This document shows positions 18,416 through 28,549 of a stretch of 64,000 nucleotides of DNA, piece after piece. The stretch lies in contig NZ_LR217737.1 in NCBI RefSeq assembly GCF_900699015.1, forward strand, positions 124,001-188,000, written 5' to 3'. The number at the start of each line of letters is the position of its first letter. The stretch's first letter is position 1. This stretch comes from Erwinia_E haradaeae_E (GTDB lineage: Bacteria; Pseudomonadota; Gammaproteobacteria; Enterobacterales; Enterobacteriaceae). The notes beneath the pieces are model-generated. The model was not told the DNA's origin. It did not search any database and was given only the letters and a program-made list of their open reading frames with translations. Both the position numbers and the translations under genes were made by a program.

Positions 18416-20080
18416 CATTTTTATTTGTAAAAAAGTAAACTTATATCAATTAGCTACTGATAGTTTTATAATTTATTTATACAATGATCTTAATCATTTA
18501 TCAGTTTATGAGGGAAAAGTCGACTAACGGTGTGGTTTGTTTGTTCTAATATTTTTTTATTATACGTATTGAAGCATATATAATCATTAGTATTGTGTAA
18601 ATATAATGAATGATGATAACTTTGGTATTAGATTATTAAAATCATTTTTAATATTAATTAATGTGATCTCGTATAAGTAATGATAGATATCATAAATATA
18701 CATATATTACTAGGTTATTTGTTTTTAGATATTTATCTAAGCATTTTTAAATAATGCTTAATATTCTATACTCATCGAGTAATTATGATAGAAAATATAT
18801 TGTGTTTATAAAAACAAAATGTATCCTTTTGATTATTAGTAATATAGTATGTAATTAGTTTTATTTATATTTTATAATACCATGAATATGGTTTTTTTAT
18901 ATGGATAAAAGATATTTAATGAAATAAATTTTTTTTAGAAAGTAATTTTTTATTTATTTTTTAGTTATACCCCTGAATATTATAAGGGTTTAATATTTAT
19001 TATTAAATAAGAAATAAAATTGATTAGATGTCATATAATGAGTTATCTTTGAGTATAGTTAATTTTATGATGTTAAATAAAATTAATTTTTATTTAATAT
19101 TTAATAAATTTAATTAGAGAATAGAGGTGATTGTTTTAATATATAACAGATTTTATTAGTAATGTATAATATTTTAATAGATCATGTGTTTTAGTACTTT
19201 ATGTTTTAATACTTACTCTTTTATTTGATCAGTATAGTATAGTTATTTATCTAACTGCTTAATAGTGTTTATTATTTTTGATATTAAAATATATTTTCAG
19301 AAACAGTAAAATTATTGTTTATTAGTATCATTGTTAATGATGGTGAGATATTTATTTTTATTTTAATCTTTGTGATTAAAAATTATTTTACCTATATATC
19401 TATCTTAATAGATAAAATAGATATTTTTGATGATAGATTACTAAATCTTGACTGAATAATTAATTCTTTCTTAGAAGCAAGAATTTTCTATATTAAAATC
19501 TATGACTAATTTAATATTTTTAGTAATTTTTTTATTTTTATATTTTGATATAAAAATATCTAGATTTTTTAGAAAACATTAGTTTTTTGCTTAGAAAGCA
19601 AGCCTTCTTATCTAATTTTACGATTTAGTTCTAGTTATTATGTTCTTGATTATTTTTGAAACAGATATGTATTGTTTACAATCTGCAATAACTAATTATT
19701 AAGATTATCTGTTCATTTAAATGGAGATAAAAGTACAATCAATATTGATTGCATTGCATGCTTGTGCACATTGAGATTAAAATGGAAAAACTGGACGTAG
19801 TTGAAATTTTAGATTTAACGTTCATTTATTGTCTTTTGTTTGAGGTGGTCATTTTTTGTAAATAATATTTTTTATTTTCTGTTGACATCAGAGTAGGAAT
19901 TTATAAGAATTTTTTTATTTTTGATAGATGCTAAAATCTCAATTTTATTAAAGTAAGTATTTTAGTTTATAATGACTAGAATTAGATTGTTTTAAAAAAT
20001 TATGTTAAAAAATAAAAATTTCTTACGAAGAAGACTAAAATATTTTTTAGTATTTTTTTTATTAGTTACATGGTTATTAA

Positions 20081-20701
20081 TTAATCAGTTTTTAGTTGAG
20101 AGGATATATAAAACCATCTATCTAACTTATGTCGTAACAGATTGATTCCTATATTTTTTTTTGCAGAAAAAATCTCAACTTCTATAATTTGTTGAAATTG
20201 TTTCATTTCTTGACGTACTGTAATCAGTTGCTTGTAACTCGCTTTATCGGTTAGTTTATCTGCTTTAGTAAGAAGGACAAGTATCTTTAAGTTGCTTTTT
20301 TCTGCCCATAATATCATTTGTTTATCAAGGTTTTTTAAAGGATGACGGATATCCATTAGGATTAATAACCCTTGTAAGCAGTGACGATTTCTTAGGTATT
20401 GTTTTAAAGTATACTCCCATGTAACCCTTAGGTTTTTTGAAATGCTTGTGTAACCATAACCTGGCAAGTCGACTAGTCGATAGTCTTCAGTAATTTGAAA
20501 GAGATTTATTAATTGCGTACAACCAGGTGTTTTACTTGTTCGTGCAAGTTTTTTTTGATTCGTTAGTGCATTAAGTGCACTAGATTTACCAGAATTTGAG
20601 CGACCGATAAAGGCGATTTCTATACCTAGATCATTTGGCAAGTAATTTATATTAGGAGCACTGGTTAGAAAAGACGTAAGGTTATAATGACAATAAGGCA
20701 T
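20081..20701 (-). CDS. engB: ribosome-biogenesis GTPase EngB (YihA)
   Basis: TrmE-Era-EngA-EngB family GTPase needed for 50S subunit assembly and, in E. coli, for cell division. I start at the ATG at 20701 (206 aa; E. coli 210): the spacing from Met to SAPNI then equals that in E. coli. A longer frame begins at 20722. The P-loop is GRSNSGKSS, G2 is TSKTPGCTQ (E. coli has TSKTPGRTQ), G3 DLPGYG, G4 TKADK, and G5 lies in SAKKNIG. All nucleotide-binding motifs are intact. The C-terminal charged tail is reduced. The gene is alone, with over 2.5 kb empty on each side. Confidence 0.94.
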   Translation of the reverse strand: MPYCHYNLTSFLTSAPNINYLPNDLGIEIAFIGRSNSGKSSALNALTNQKKLARTSKTPGCTQLINLFQITEDYRLVDLPGYGYTSISKNLRVTWEYTLKQYLRNRHCLQGLLILMDIRHPLKNLDKQMILWAEKSNLKILVLLTKADKLTDKASYKQLITVRQEMKQFQQIIEVEIFSAKKNIGINLLRHKLDRWFYISSQLKTD

Positions 20702-22223
20702 AATTATGGTCTCTAAATTCATAAAATCATAGATGATTATATCTAATAATGAAGATTTGAAAATACATAGTCATTTAGGTGACTTGTATGTAATGCAGAT
20801 CAAGTTTTCAATTCATGATTTTTCAGTGCATTAGGTATTATTTTTGAAATTTATGCATTTATAGTTGAACATGTTGGTTCTATTTTTTTAAAAACTATAT
20901 TAATCAAATAGTAAGTAATAAGGCAGATGGTGTTGATTCTAAAATATTTTAATAACTATACATAGTATTGCATAGATCATTTAATTAATTTAATTAAAAT
21001 CAATATTTATAATCAAGAGACGAATAAAAATTTTCTTTGATGTGTTATCTACAAGTTACCAATTAATTTATTCTAATAAAGAATTGTATAAGTTATAGAA
21101 TTTGTATTCTTTCTTCAAAGATTATTGTCTTTTTGTTATACCTTCTTTATTTTTATAAATTGAATATTTTATGATTTGTAGAATAATTTTATGGATTAAT
21201 AGATTTCTATAGAGAGATATTATTTTATTTTAATCGTATCTAGATGATAAATCCGATTATATCTATTATGGTTATTATAGGTATAATCTCTATATTACGA
21301 TCTGTTCACTGTTCTAAGAAGATTCTGATAATATATAAGAATGATTATATATTCTAAAAATATTTTTATTAAATTAAGTTATTAGTTTACTAACATAATA
21401 AAAGATGTACAAAAAGATGTTATAATTACTTTTCATTGCTGAGTAATTTTAGATCATAATTTAGAATTCAGACAGATCAGGATTAATATTTATTATTTTC
21501 ATCTAGTAGAATAGAATCATATAGAATATGGTAATTACGTTGTAGCATGTCATTTTTTTGAGTAGGTTAGTTATTTATTTGATTAATTTTATAGAATATT
21601 GATGGATTGTTTTATTATTGAATATTTATAAAATAAATCTTTTGAGGTGTGTTATATAATTAACGTATAGGTCCTTGTTATAATATTATAAGTTTATTGA
21701 TTAATAGATCAGACCATTGGTTTCCTATTCTTTCTAGAATAATACATCATATATTTTTTAGATATATTTTGGTAGTTTTTATGTTTCAGTATAAGATTGA
21801 TATAATCAAGTATTCTTATCTATAGAATAGAAACTAGTGAAAAGGAATAAATAATAAAGACAGGGCAAACTAGTCGTACATTAATTAAGTCATAATATTT
21901 AATGATATTAGATAATAGAAGAGTAATTAAAATATCATTTGTTGTATTTATCGCTTAATAAGAAGATGTATATTGAAAGAACTTTTAATTCATTTTTTAA
22001 TAAAATGGAGTTTGAGAAAAAACGATTGAAGTGAAATTTTTTAAAAACGATTTTAGTAAACAATATTATAAAAGCAATCGCTAGAATGAGCTTATTAATG
22101 TGATTACAATCAAGGTAGTATTTTAAGTGTATTTCACAGTTACTATAAATATAGTAATTTTAAGGTATGGGTAATTGTTCTGTTTCTAGTCTTTAGATTA
22201 GGGTTTATTTAAGTGTTTGAATA

Positions 22224-22240
22224 GCCATCCATAGGATGGC
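22224..22240. other. short GC-rich hairpin
   Basis: GCCATCC-ATA-GGATGGC, a perfect 7-bp stem with a 3-nt loop, more than 1 kb from any gene. No T-run follows on either strand. Confidence 0.35.
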
Positions 22241-22844
22241 ATAAATTATTTGAGTTTAGTTCTAATTTTGTATATATTTTTTATCAGTTGTTGAATGACT
22301 GATGGTTTAATAAATCGGTTCGTGGTGCTAATTAGACAAGTTGATCATTGTAAAGAATAATTATTAATTTTTTATTAGCTATTGTATAAATAAAATATTG
22401 TTAATTATATTTTATAATGCCAGAGCGACAAGATAAATTATCTGAATTCTATAATAAATAAACCTCTGATCAAAGTAAGAGATGTATTCATGATTTTACA
22501 GGGTTGATGACCAAATGATCTGTAATAGAAGGTAGATAGTTGATTTAAATAATTAGTTAATGTTTTCAATTACTATGTAGCATTGCAGAGTGTAGTAATT
22601 TAGATTAGTTGTTTACACTTGATCTCAATAGAATATTTATATAGAATGAAATATTCTAGTTGCTAGAAAAGAGATGATTATGGATTTAATTGATTATGTA
22701 CATGTTTGATAGTTTATATATAAGTATTATGAGTATATGATCTTTATCATTAGGTAGCTTATTGATCCAATGAATATTAGATAAGTGTATAAAAAATGGT
22801 TGATGAATAATTGATATTAATTAGTTTTACTTTAATAAAGTAAT

Positions 22845-22866
22845 AGTCCTTCTTGTAGAAAGGACT
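22845..22866 (+). terminator. orphan intrinsic terminator
   Basis: AGTCCTT/AAGGACT with an 8-nt loop, followed by TTCTATTATTTTTT. It has the form of a working terminator on the plus strand, but there is no gene in front of it for over 2 kb on that strand. Could end a lost gene or an unrecognised small RNA. Confidence 0.5.
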
Positions 22867-23311
22867 TTCTATTATTTTTTAGATTTGAATTGTTTTAATT
22901 TATATAATATAATTATAATTGTCAATGTATTGATTGTTAATCAATATGAGGATTTAGTTTTAGATTATATTTTTATACATTTGTTTATTTTTGGTAGAAA
23001 AGTAGGATAATTGAATATTTAGTATTCAATACTAATCTTTCTGTATGTTTAAAGTATAAATTAGACATAGTATATTAAGTTAAAAAACAGAATGATAGTT
23101 GATAAAAAATTTTATATTAATAATTATTAAACATAATAATATGGATTATTATGTTTAATAATTATAAAGTAATGTGTAATAGGTACAGTTTATTAAATTA
23201 ATAGATGAAATTATATTAATAGATTCGGTTATTATTATTCCTTTTGTTTCAATAATATTTAATCAAGTTATATAAATTAATAGAGGTTAAAGTTTTAATT
23301 TTTTATCTTGA

Positions 23312-23956
23312 TTAGGCTTTAATGCTACGGTGATACGCTATTAAATCTTGAATAGTCATTACTGGCATATTTTTTTGATGAGCAAATAAAATTACTTCCA
23401 TAGATCGTGCCATAGAGCCGTCATCATTCGTGAGTTCGCATAATACACCTGCTGGTTTACAACCTGCTAGTCTCATTAAGTCCATGGTTGCTTCAGTATG
23501 TCCGCATCGAGTTAAGACACCACCGGATTGGGCTCGTAGAGGAAAAACATGTCCAGGTCGATTTAGGTCACTCGGTTTTGCGTTATCGGCAATAGCTGCT
23601 CGAATAGTAGTTAAACGATCGGAAGCAGATACTCCAGTAGTTACACCATCTGCTGCTTCAATGCTAATTGTAAAACCAGTTCTGTAAGCACTAGTATTAT
23701 TCTCTACCATCATAGGAAGATCAAGTTGTTTTAGTCGTTTCTCATTTAGGCATAAACAGACGATGCCACTTCCATATCGAATAATCATTGCCATTTGTTC
23801 TACAGTCATTTTTTCTGCAGCGAAGATCATATCCCCTTCATTTTCACGAAGTTCATCATCTAATACCATTACACCTTGACCTGAGTGTACTGCCTGAATG
23901 GCTTGGTGTACACGCTGTGCAGGTGTACCAAATTTAGAAAGTAGTAATTGAATCAT
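23312..23956 (-). CDS. ribB: 3,4-dihydroxy-2-butanone 4-phosphate synthase
   Basis: Converts ribulose 5-phosphate to formate and the four-carbon unit of riboflavin. 214 residues (E. coli 217). The acidic loop VLDDELRENEGDMIFAAE binds magnesium and substrate; SGIVCLCL, PMMVENNTSAYRTGFTISIE, RPGHVFPLRAQSGGVLTR and GHTEATMDLMRLAG are intact. It is a single-domain RibB, not a RibBA fusion. In E. coli an FMN riboswitch precedes ribB; I see none of its conserved GC-rich elements in the upstream spacer, so feedback control appears lost. A host-facing vitamin role is possible but unproven. Confidence 0.95.
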   Translation of the reverse strand: MIQLLLSKFGTPAQRVHQAIQAVHSGQGVMVLDDELRENEGDMIFAAEKMTVEQMAMIIRYGSGIVCLCLNEKRLKQLDLPMMVENNTSAYRTGFTISIEAADGVTTGVSASDRLTTIRAAIADNAKPSDLNRPGHVFPLRAQSGGVLTRCGHTEATMDLMRLAGCKPAGVLCELTNDDGSMARSMEVILFAHQKNMPVMTIQDLIAYHRSIKA

Positions 23957-24445
23957 GATAAAACCTTTATGGACATTTAGACGACTTAAGTTAGGGTTAT
24001 TATGGATGATTATAAGGTAAAAGTAATACGATATATTGAGATATTTGGTATGATTATATCAATCTAAGCTGATTTTTAATGATCATATATGTTAAAAATA
24101 ATTTTATTTTAGAAAGGAGATCAGATATTCTTGATTATTAATAAGATTTTATTTTTTATAAAGAACATTTAAGTATTATAAAATAATCATAGCTCTGAAA
24201 AAGAAATAGAGCAATGAAAAAATAATTTAGAGTCTTTTTATTTTTATATATATTATCAATAAAGTCTAATTTTTAGATAGAGTAGAAAGGTGATTAAATT
24301 ATCTTCATACAACCTAAATATTATAATATGATTTTTGATTAATATATCGGAATATAGTTCGTAATTATATAATCTGATCTGTAAGTTTTAGGTTTATTAT
24401 GAATAACACTTATTTATGATAAAGAAATATAAAAAATAAAATTTG

Positions 24446-24468
24446 GTTATAGCCTTAGCTGCTATAAC
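24446..24468 (-). terminator. orphan minus-strand terminator
   Basis: GTTATAGC/GCTATAAC with a 7-nt loop. Read on the minus strand it is followed by CAAATTTTATTTTTTAT, a good T-run. No minus-strand gene lies just upstream (the next feature, tRNA-Ser, is on plus), so it is either a relic or shields ribB from upstream transcription. Confidence 0.45.
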
Positions 24469-25025
24469 AGAGGATACATACTTAATACGATTAGGCAAAT
24501 ATACATAAAATTTTAGTGTAATTCTGATCATCAAATAATTATGATAATTACTAAGAGAAGAAGTATGTGTATTGAGAAACATTAAGTGAATATATTGGAT
24601 GTGTCTTAATGTTCTATAGTGAAACATAATAGTTGATAGTTAGATTTATAAATAAATTCTGCTTTGAAGAAGAACAATTTTAGATTTTTAAGAACCTACT
24701 ATTGTAGGTTATTGGAAAATAAAACGTAATTAGTGGTATAGATTTACATGAACATAACATGCATTATCTGTTCTCAATATCATGTGTATAGATAAATATA
24801 TCTATTTTTTATAGAGAATAATTAATGCTTGATTATCACATTTAGATAATAATGTAGTGGAATCTGGAAAAGTAAAAATATTTATATATGATATATCATA
24901 ATGATTTATATGTTAAAATACTAATTTTTATAAAGTATAAATTATAAATTAATTTAATGTATAGAATAAAAATATAGGTTTAGGTTCTCGTCATTTATTT
25001 ATTTTTTTACAATTCTAAAAGTTTC

Positions 25026-25054
25026 TTTACATGTTGGTTTTTGATGTTTATAGT
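25026..25054 (+). promoter_or_regulatory. sigma-70 promoter of the tRNA-Ser gene
   Basis: TTTACA, a 17-bp spacer, then TATAGT, ending 11 bp before the first base of the tRNA. Spacing is ideal for direct tRNA transcription with a very short 5' leader. Confidence 0.7.
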
Positions 25055-25065
25055 AATGTTGATTT

Positions 25066-25150
25066 GGAGGAGTGGCCGAGTGGCTGAAGGCACCGGTCTT
25101 GAAAACCGGAAATGGGTGACCGTTCCAGAGTTCGAATCTCTGCTCCTCCA
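25066..25150 (+). tRNA. serT: tRNA-Ser, anticodon UGA
   Basis: Class II tRNA with a 7-bp acceptor stem GGAGGAG/CTCCTCC, a D-arm beginning GGCCGAG, anticodon stem CCGGT/ACCGG with loop CTTGAAA (anticodon TGA at 25100-25102), a long variable arm with stem AATGG/CCGTT, and T-arm CAGAG-TTCGAAT-CTCTG. It reads UCA and, with modification, other UCN codons. Position 73 is A, whereas enterobacterial serine tRNAs have G, and no CCA is encoded (ATCA follows the stem), so CCA must be added after transcription. It is the only tRNA I find in the window. Confidence 0.93.
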
Positions 25151-25801
25151 TCATTCAATGATAATAATTTTTTTAGAAGATCAAGATCTTATTTTATATA
25201 AAGTAAAAAGATCTGATTTAGTTAATTATTATTAAGATTTAGCTTAATCCATGTAATAGGTAGAGATTTTGTATTATTTTATATAATTCATGCATATAGA
25301 AGTATGTTTATATTTGATTGGATTCTATGTAATTCACATTTCTATAGATGCTAGATTATTTAAAAATCAATTATACTGTAAAATAAATGCTATCTATATT
25401 AAAATTATTTTTTTTGATTTTTATTTAATTCAGAATTATCTATTTTTATAATTAAAATTGGTATTCATTTTTCGTGTATTTCTAATATTAGTAAAGCAAT
25501 TTTATAGTAGAATATTATAAATAAGATCGAATCTTCGATATGAGGATTATATTAAGATAAATTATAGATATTGATATAGTTCCTACTCGTTAGGATAGAA
25601 GTTTTCTTTTTCTTTTATATTCAGCGAATATAATTAGTTCAACTTGATTGAATTTATCAATTAGTATTGTTTCTTTGTATCTCATGAATAAGTGTTTTTA
25701 TCTATTAAAAGGTCAAATTTTTTAATAGTTTTATTATCATTGGATATGATTACTTTTGCATAATGCAAAAGTATTACTGATTCATATTGGTATAAAAAGT
25801 T
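25151..25801. other. spacer between tRNA-Ser and def
   Basis: No gene. A weak hairpin TCCTA-CTCGT-TAGGA (25581-25595) is followed 6 nt later by a T-rich stretch (TTTTCTTTTTCTTTT). A strong 23-bp dyad lies just before def. The E. coli neighbour dprA is not readable. Confidence 0.5.
25751..25773. promoter_or_regulatory. perfect 23-bp dyad before def
   Basis: TACTTTTGCAT-A-ATGCAAAAGTA, a perfect inverted repeat with a single central base, ending 28 bp before the def ATG. It has the form of an operator for a dimeric regulator or of a compact terminator stem, but its loop is too small for RNA without opening pairs. Confidence 0.4.
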
Positions 25802-26311
25802 ATGTCAATTTTAAAGATATTGCATTTTCCTGACGATCGGCTGCGCTATTTGGCGAAAACCGTACAAAGCGTAAATGATGATACTAATCGTATTATTGAT
25901 GATATGTTTGATACTATGTATGCCAATATGGGTATTGGACTTGCTGGGACGCAGGTTAATATTCATCAATGTATTATTGTAATCGATATATCTGAAAACC
26001 GAAGTTCACCACTGGTATTGATTAATCCAAAGATTTTAGAAAAGAGCTCTCAGATAATGACAGAAGAAGGTTGTCTATCTATTCCAGATCAAAGAGCTCG
26101 GATATTGCGTTTTGATAAGGTTAAAATTAGGGCGTTAGATCGTAATGGTCAAAGTTATGAGTTAGAGGCAAATAATTTATTGTCCATCTGTATTCAACAT
26201 GAATTAGATCATCTTATAGGGAGATTGTTTATTGATTATTTATCTCCTATAAAACGTTATCGTATTCGTCAGAAATTGGAAAAAATATATCGTCAAAATT
26301 TACGTGTTTAG
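25802..26311 (+). CDS. def: peptide deformylase
   Basis: Metalloenzyme that removes the formyl group from nascent proteins at the ribosome. 169 residues, the E. coli length. Metal ligands are C91 in EGCLS and H133/H137 in QHELDH, with the catalytic E134. Motif 1 reads GIGLAGTQ (residues 44-51) where the family norm is GxGLAATQ, an Ala-to-Gly change next to the catalytic Q51. No ribosome-binding site is visible (TAAAAAGTT before the ATG). It is followed 31 bp later by fmt, the enzyme that adds the formyl group, and this def-fmt pairing is the ancestral one. Confidence 0.95.
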   Translation: MSILKILHFPDDRLRYLAKTVQSVNDDTNRIIDDMFDTMYANMGIGLAGTQVNIHQCIIVIDISENRSSPLVLINPKILEKSSQIMTEEGCLSIPDQRARILRFDKVKIRALDRNGQSYELEANNLLSICIQHELDHLIGRLFIDYLSPIKRYRIRQKLEKIYRQNLRV

Positions 26312-26342
26312 TCTTTTATTTCAACAAACGGCTGTTTCTATT

Positions 26343-27281
26343 ATGCTCAGTATAATGTTTGCTGGTACCCCTGATTTTGCTTTACGTCATTTTTATGCAC
26401 TTTTGTCTGCTGGAAAACGAGTTGTCTGTGTTTTAACTAAACCGGATCGGCCAGTAGGTCGAGGACACAAGATGACTGCTAATTCAGTTAAAAAGTTAGC
26501 AGATAAAAATAAAATTCCTATTTTACAACCAGAATCTCTACATAGTAAAGAGATTAAGGAATTAATTTCTACATTTAATATCGATATTATGGTTGTTGTA
26601 GCGTATGGTCTGATGTTACCTCAAAATATTTTAGATATACCCATTCTTGGGTGCATTAATGTACATGGTTCGTTGTTACCACGCTGGCGCGGAGCTGCTC
26701 CTATTCAACGTGCGTTATGTGCTGGTGATAGAGAGACCGGAGTTACAATTATTCGGATGAATTCTAGATTAGATGCTGGGGATATTTTATATCAAGCAAC
26801 ATGTCCAATTGAGTCTTTTGATACTAGTGCAACATTGTATAATAAATTAGCTAATCTAGGTGTGACCAGTTTACTAAAGACACTTGATATGTTAGGAAGT
26901 AAAACTGATAAGTCTTGGAGACAAAATGAACAAGAAGTTAGTTATGCACATAAATTAACTGTAGAAGAGGCTCGTATTAATTGGTCATTATCTGCTATAC
27001 AGTTAGAACGTTTTATTCGTGCTTTTAATCCTTGGCCTGGTAGTTACTTTTTTATTAACAATACATTAATAAAAGTATGGAAGGCTTCTGTTTTCCCACC
27101 TGTCAGTGGTTACTTAATAGGTCAGATTATAAGAGCGGATAAACATGGTATTCAAGTTGTAACTTCTGATGGTATACTTAATTTAGAAGAATTGCAAATA
27201 GCTGGTAAAAAGATCGTAACAACTCAGGACTTGCTTAACTCTCGTTATAATTTTTTTATTCCTGGAAGCATCATGAATTAA
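26343..27281 (+). CDS. fmt: methionyl-tRNA formyltransferase
   Basis: Transfers a formyl group from 10-formyl-tetrahydrofolate to initiator Met-tRNA. I start at ATG 26343 (312 aa; E. coli 315), which yields MLSIMFAGTPDFA; the frame is open to 26304, inside def, but those residues are not family-like. Catalytic residues N106, H108 (INVHGSLLPRWRGAAPIQR) and D144 (SRLDAGDIL) are present; the C-terminal tRNA-binding domain with RAFNPWPGS and KVWKAS is complete. In E. coli rsmB and trkA follow; here 3.2 kb of empty sequence follows. Confidence 0.95.
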   Translation: MLSIMFAGTPDFALRHFYALLSAGKRVVCVLTKPDRPVGRGHKMTANSVKKLADKNKIPILQPESLHSKEIKELISTFNIDIMVVVAYGLMLPQNILDIPILGCINVHGSLLPRWRGAAPIQRALCAGDRETGVTIIRMNSRLDAGDILYQATCPIESFDTSATLYNKLANLGVTSLLKTLDMLGSKTDKSWRQNEQEVSYAHKLTVEEARINWSLSAIQLERFIRAFNPWPGSYFFINNTLIKVWKASVFPPVSGYLIGQIIRADKHGIQVVTSDGILNLEELQIAGKKIVTTQDLLNSRYNFFIPGSIMN

Positions 27282-28522
27282 TACTAAAATATATCTATTG
27301 AATAGTCTTATATTTTATGTGGACATTCTATCCTTTATTCAATTTAATTATTCTTCTATGTCTAATTTTATGTTTTTAAAAGAGTACAAATCTTATATAA
27401 AATATAAGAGATAGCGTGAACTACAGAATATATTATTTTAAAATCGTATGTTGATACTAATTATATTGTTTTAGACAGATCTAATTTCATTATTTATAAA
27501 TATCTTTTTATAGCTAAAGATGGAAGATCGTGGTTTATTAATTAATATTAATTTTGATAGTATAGAGTGTGTTGAATATAATATACTTCTATTATTTGTA
27601 TTAAGTTAGAAAAAATCTAGTTTTAACGTAAGTTTAACACTTTGTTTTAGATAAGAGGAGTATTAAATAATTAAATTAAGTTTGTTTATCAAAATAATAG
27701 ACTATATAGAGTATATACAAAGATCGTCAATTTGTATTTAGATGTGATATATATTTTCTAGTTCTTTGTAATATATTTGATAATAGTTGTTTATTGATAT
27801 GTTATAAAAACATGGCATTTGATTTTATTATTAAATCTAGGATTTTTCCGGTATTTTTAGTCATTTCATCTTTGTTATCATAGAATACCAAGACCTTGGA
27901 TTAAGAATATAAAGTTTAATAGTCATATATTTAAAGATTGGTTCTTGATGTGTAGCATTATAGCTTAACTGAATCAGTTATAAATTTTTGATGTCTTAAT
28001 GGATTAAAATTATATTAACTAAAGATTCTTATTTTCTTATCATTCAAATGCATGGAATTTTTGAAAATTGTTAATTTTATAATTAATCGATATTTTATAT
28101 ATAATCTTTTTATAATGAGATGATGATTTGTTCTGAATAATGGCGCATGTGATGTTATTCTATTTTAGAAAATTTGGTTGATATTTTGATTTAGATGATT
28201 TAAGTTATCTGAAAATATCGATTCAAATAGGTTGCAATTACTACATGTCAGTTAATTTTTATTTAAATAAATGATTGATAATATGATGATTAATCAATCA
28301 TGAACAATATAAAGTCGATTAGTCTGATTGGCAGTAAATTTGATTAATAAGGTAGCTATTTTAGTTGCTTATTCTAAACTATATGAACTTGACAAAGAAG
28401 ATCATTGCTAATAACAATAAAGATTTCAGATAATAAATAAATTGACTCTCTCTTAATTTTAGATAGTAACTAAATGATATAGTTTAATGAGTATAAATTA
28501 AGGTAATAATAAACTATTTCTA

Positions 28523-28549
28523 TTGACATCGTTATATATATATTATAGC
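28523..28549 (+). promoter_or_regulatory. orphan promoter-like element
   Basis: A perfect -35 box TTGACA, a 15-bp spacer (shorter than ideal), TATAGC, then GCGCAGAGCG. The GC-rich run after the -10 is reminiscent of stable-RNA promoters. The GC-elevated patch extends to about 28611, where ACGCT could pair with AGCGT at 28556-28560. No coding frame is apparent. Confidence 0.35.

Larger units (their letters stand above)
17053..20080. other. 3-kb gene-free spacer with orphan hairpins
   Basis: No supported gene. Terminator-like hairpins at 17284-17304, 17851-17875, 18393-18415, 18738-18760 (TAAGCATT/AATGCTTA) and about 19461-19485 have no gene in front of them. A GC-elevated patch at about 19740-19800 has no open frame. 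In E. coli polA and the sRNA gene spf face engB here; I can read neither. Confidence 0.5.
20702..23311. other. 2.6-kb gene-free spacer
   Basis: No supported gene. Two hairpins stand out: GC-rich GCCATCC-ATA-GGATGGC (22224-22240) and a terminator-like stem with T-run (22845-22866). A GC-elevated patch lies at about 22430-22540 without an open frame. Confidence 0.5.
23957..25065. other. spacer between ribB and tRNA-Ser
   Basis: Contains a minus-strand terminator-like hairpin (24446-24468) and, at the right end, the tRNA promoter. No FMN riboswitch is recognisable upstream of ribB. A 76-codon minus-strand ORF (24397-24627) spans the hairpin and looks like chance. Confidence 0.5.

Noticed and set aside
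23430..23687. 85-codon plus-strand ORF over ribB
   Set aside because: Antisense shadow of the conserved ribB coding sequence.
24397..24627. 76-codon minus-strand ORF between ribB and tRNA-Ser
   Set aside because: Composition typical of chance, and it spans a terminator-like hairpin whose T-run is on the same strand.
25041..25235. 64-codon plus-strand ORF
   Set aside because: It runs through the tRNA-Ser gene and its promoter; the tRNA explains the sequence.
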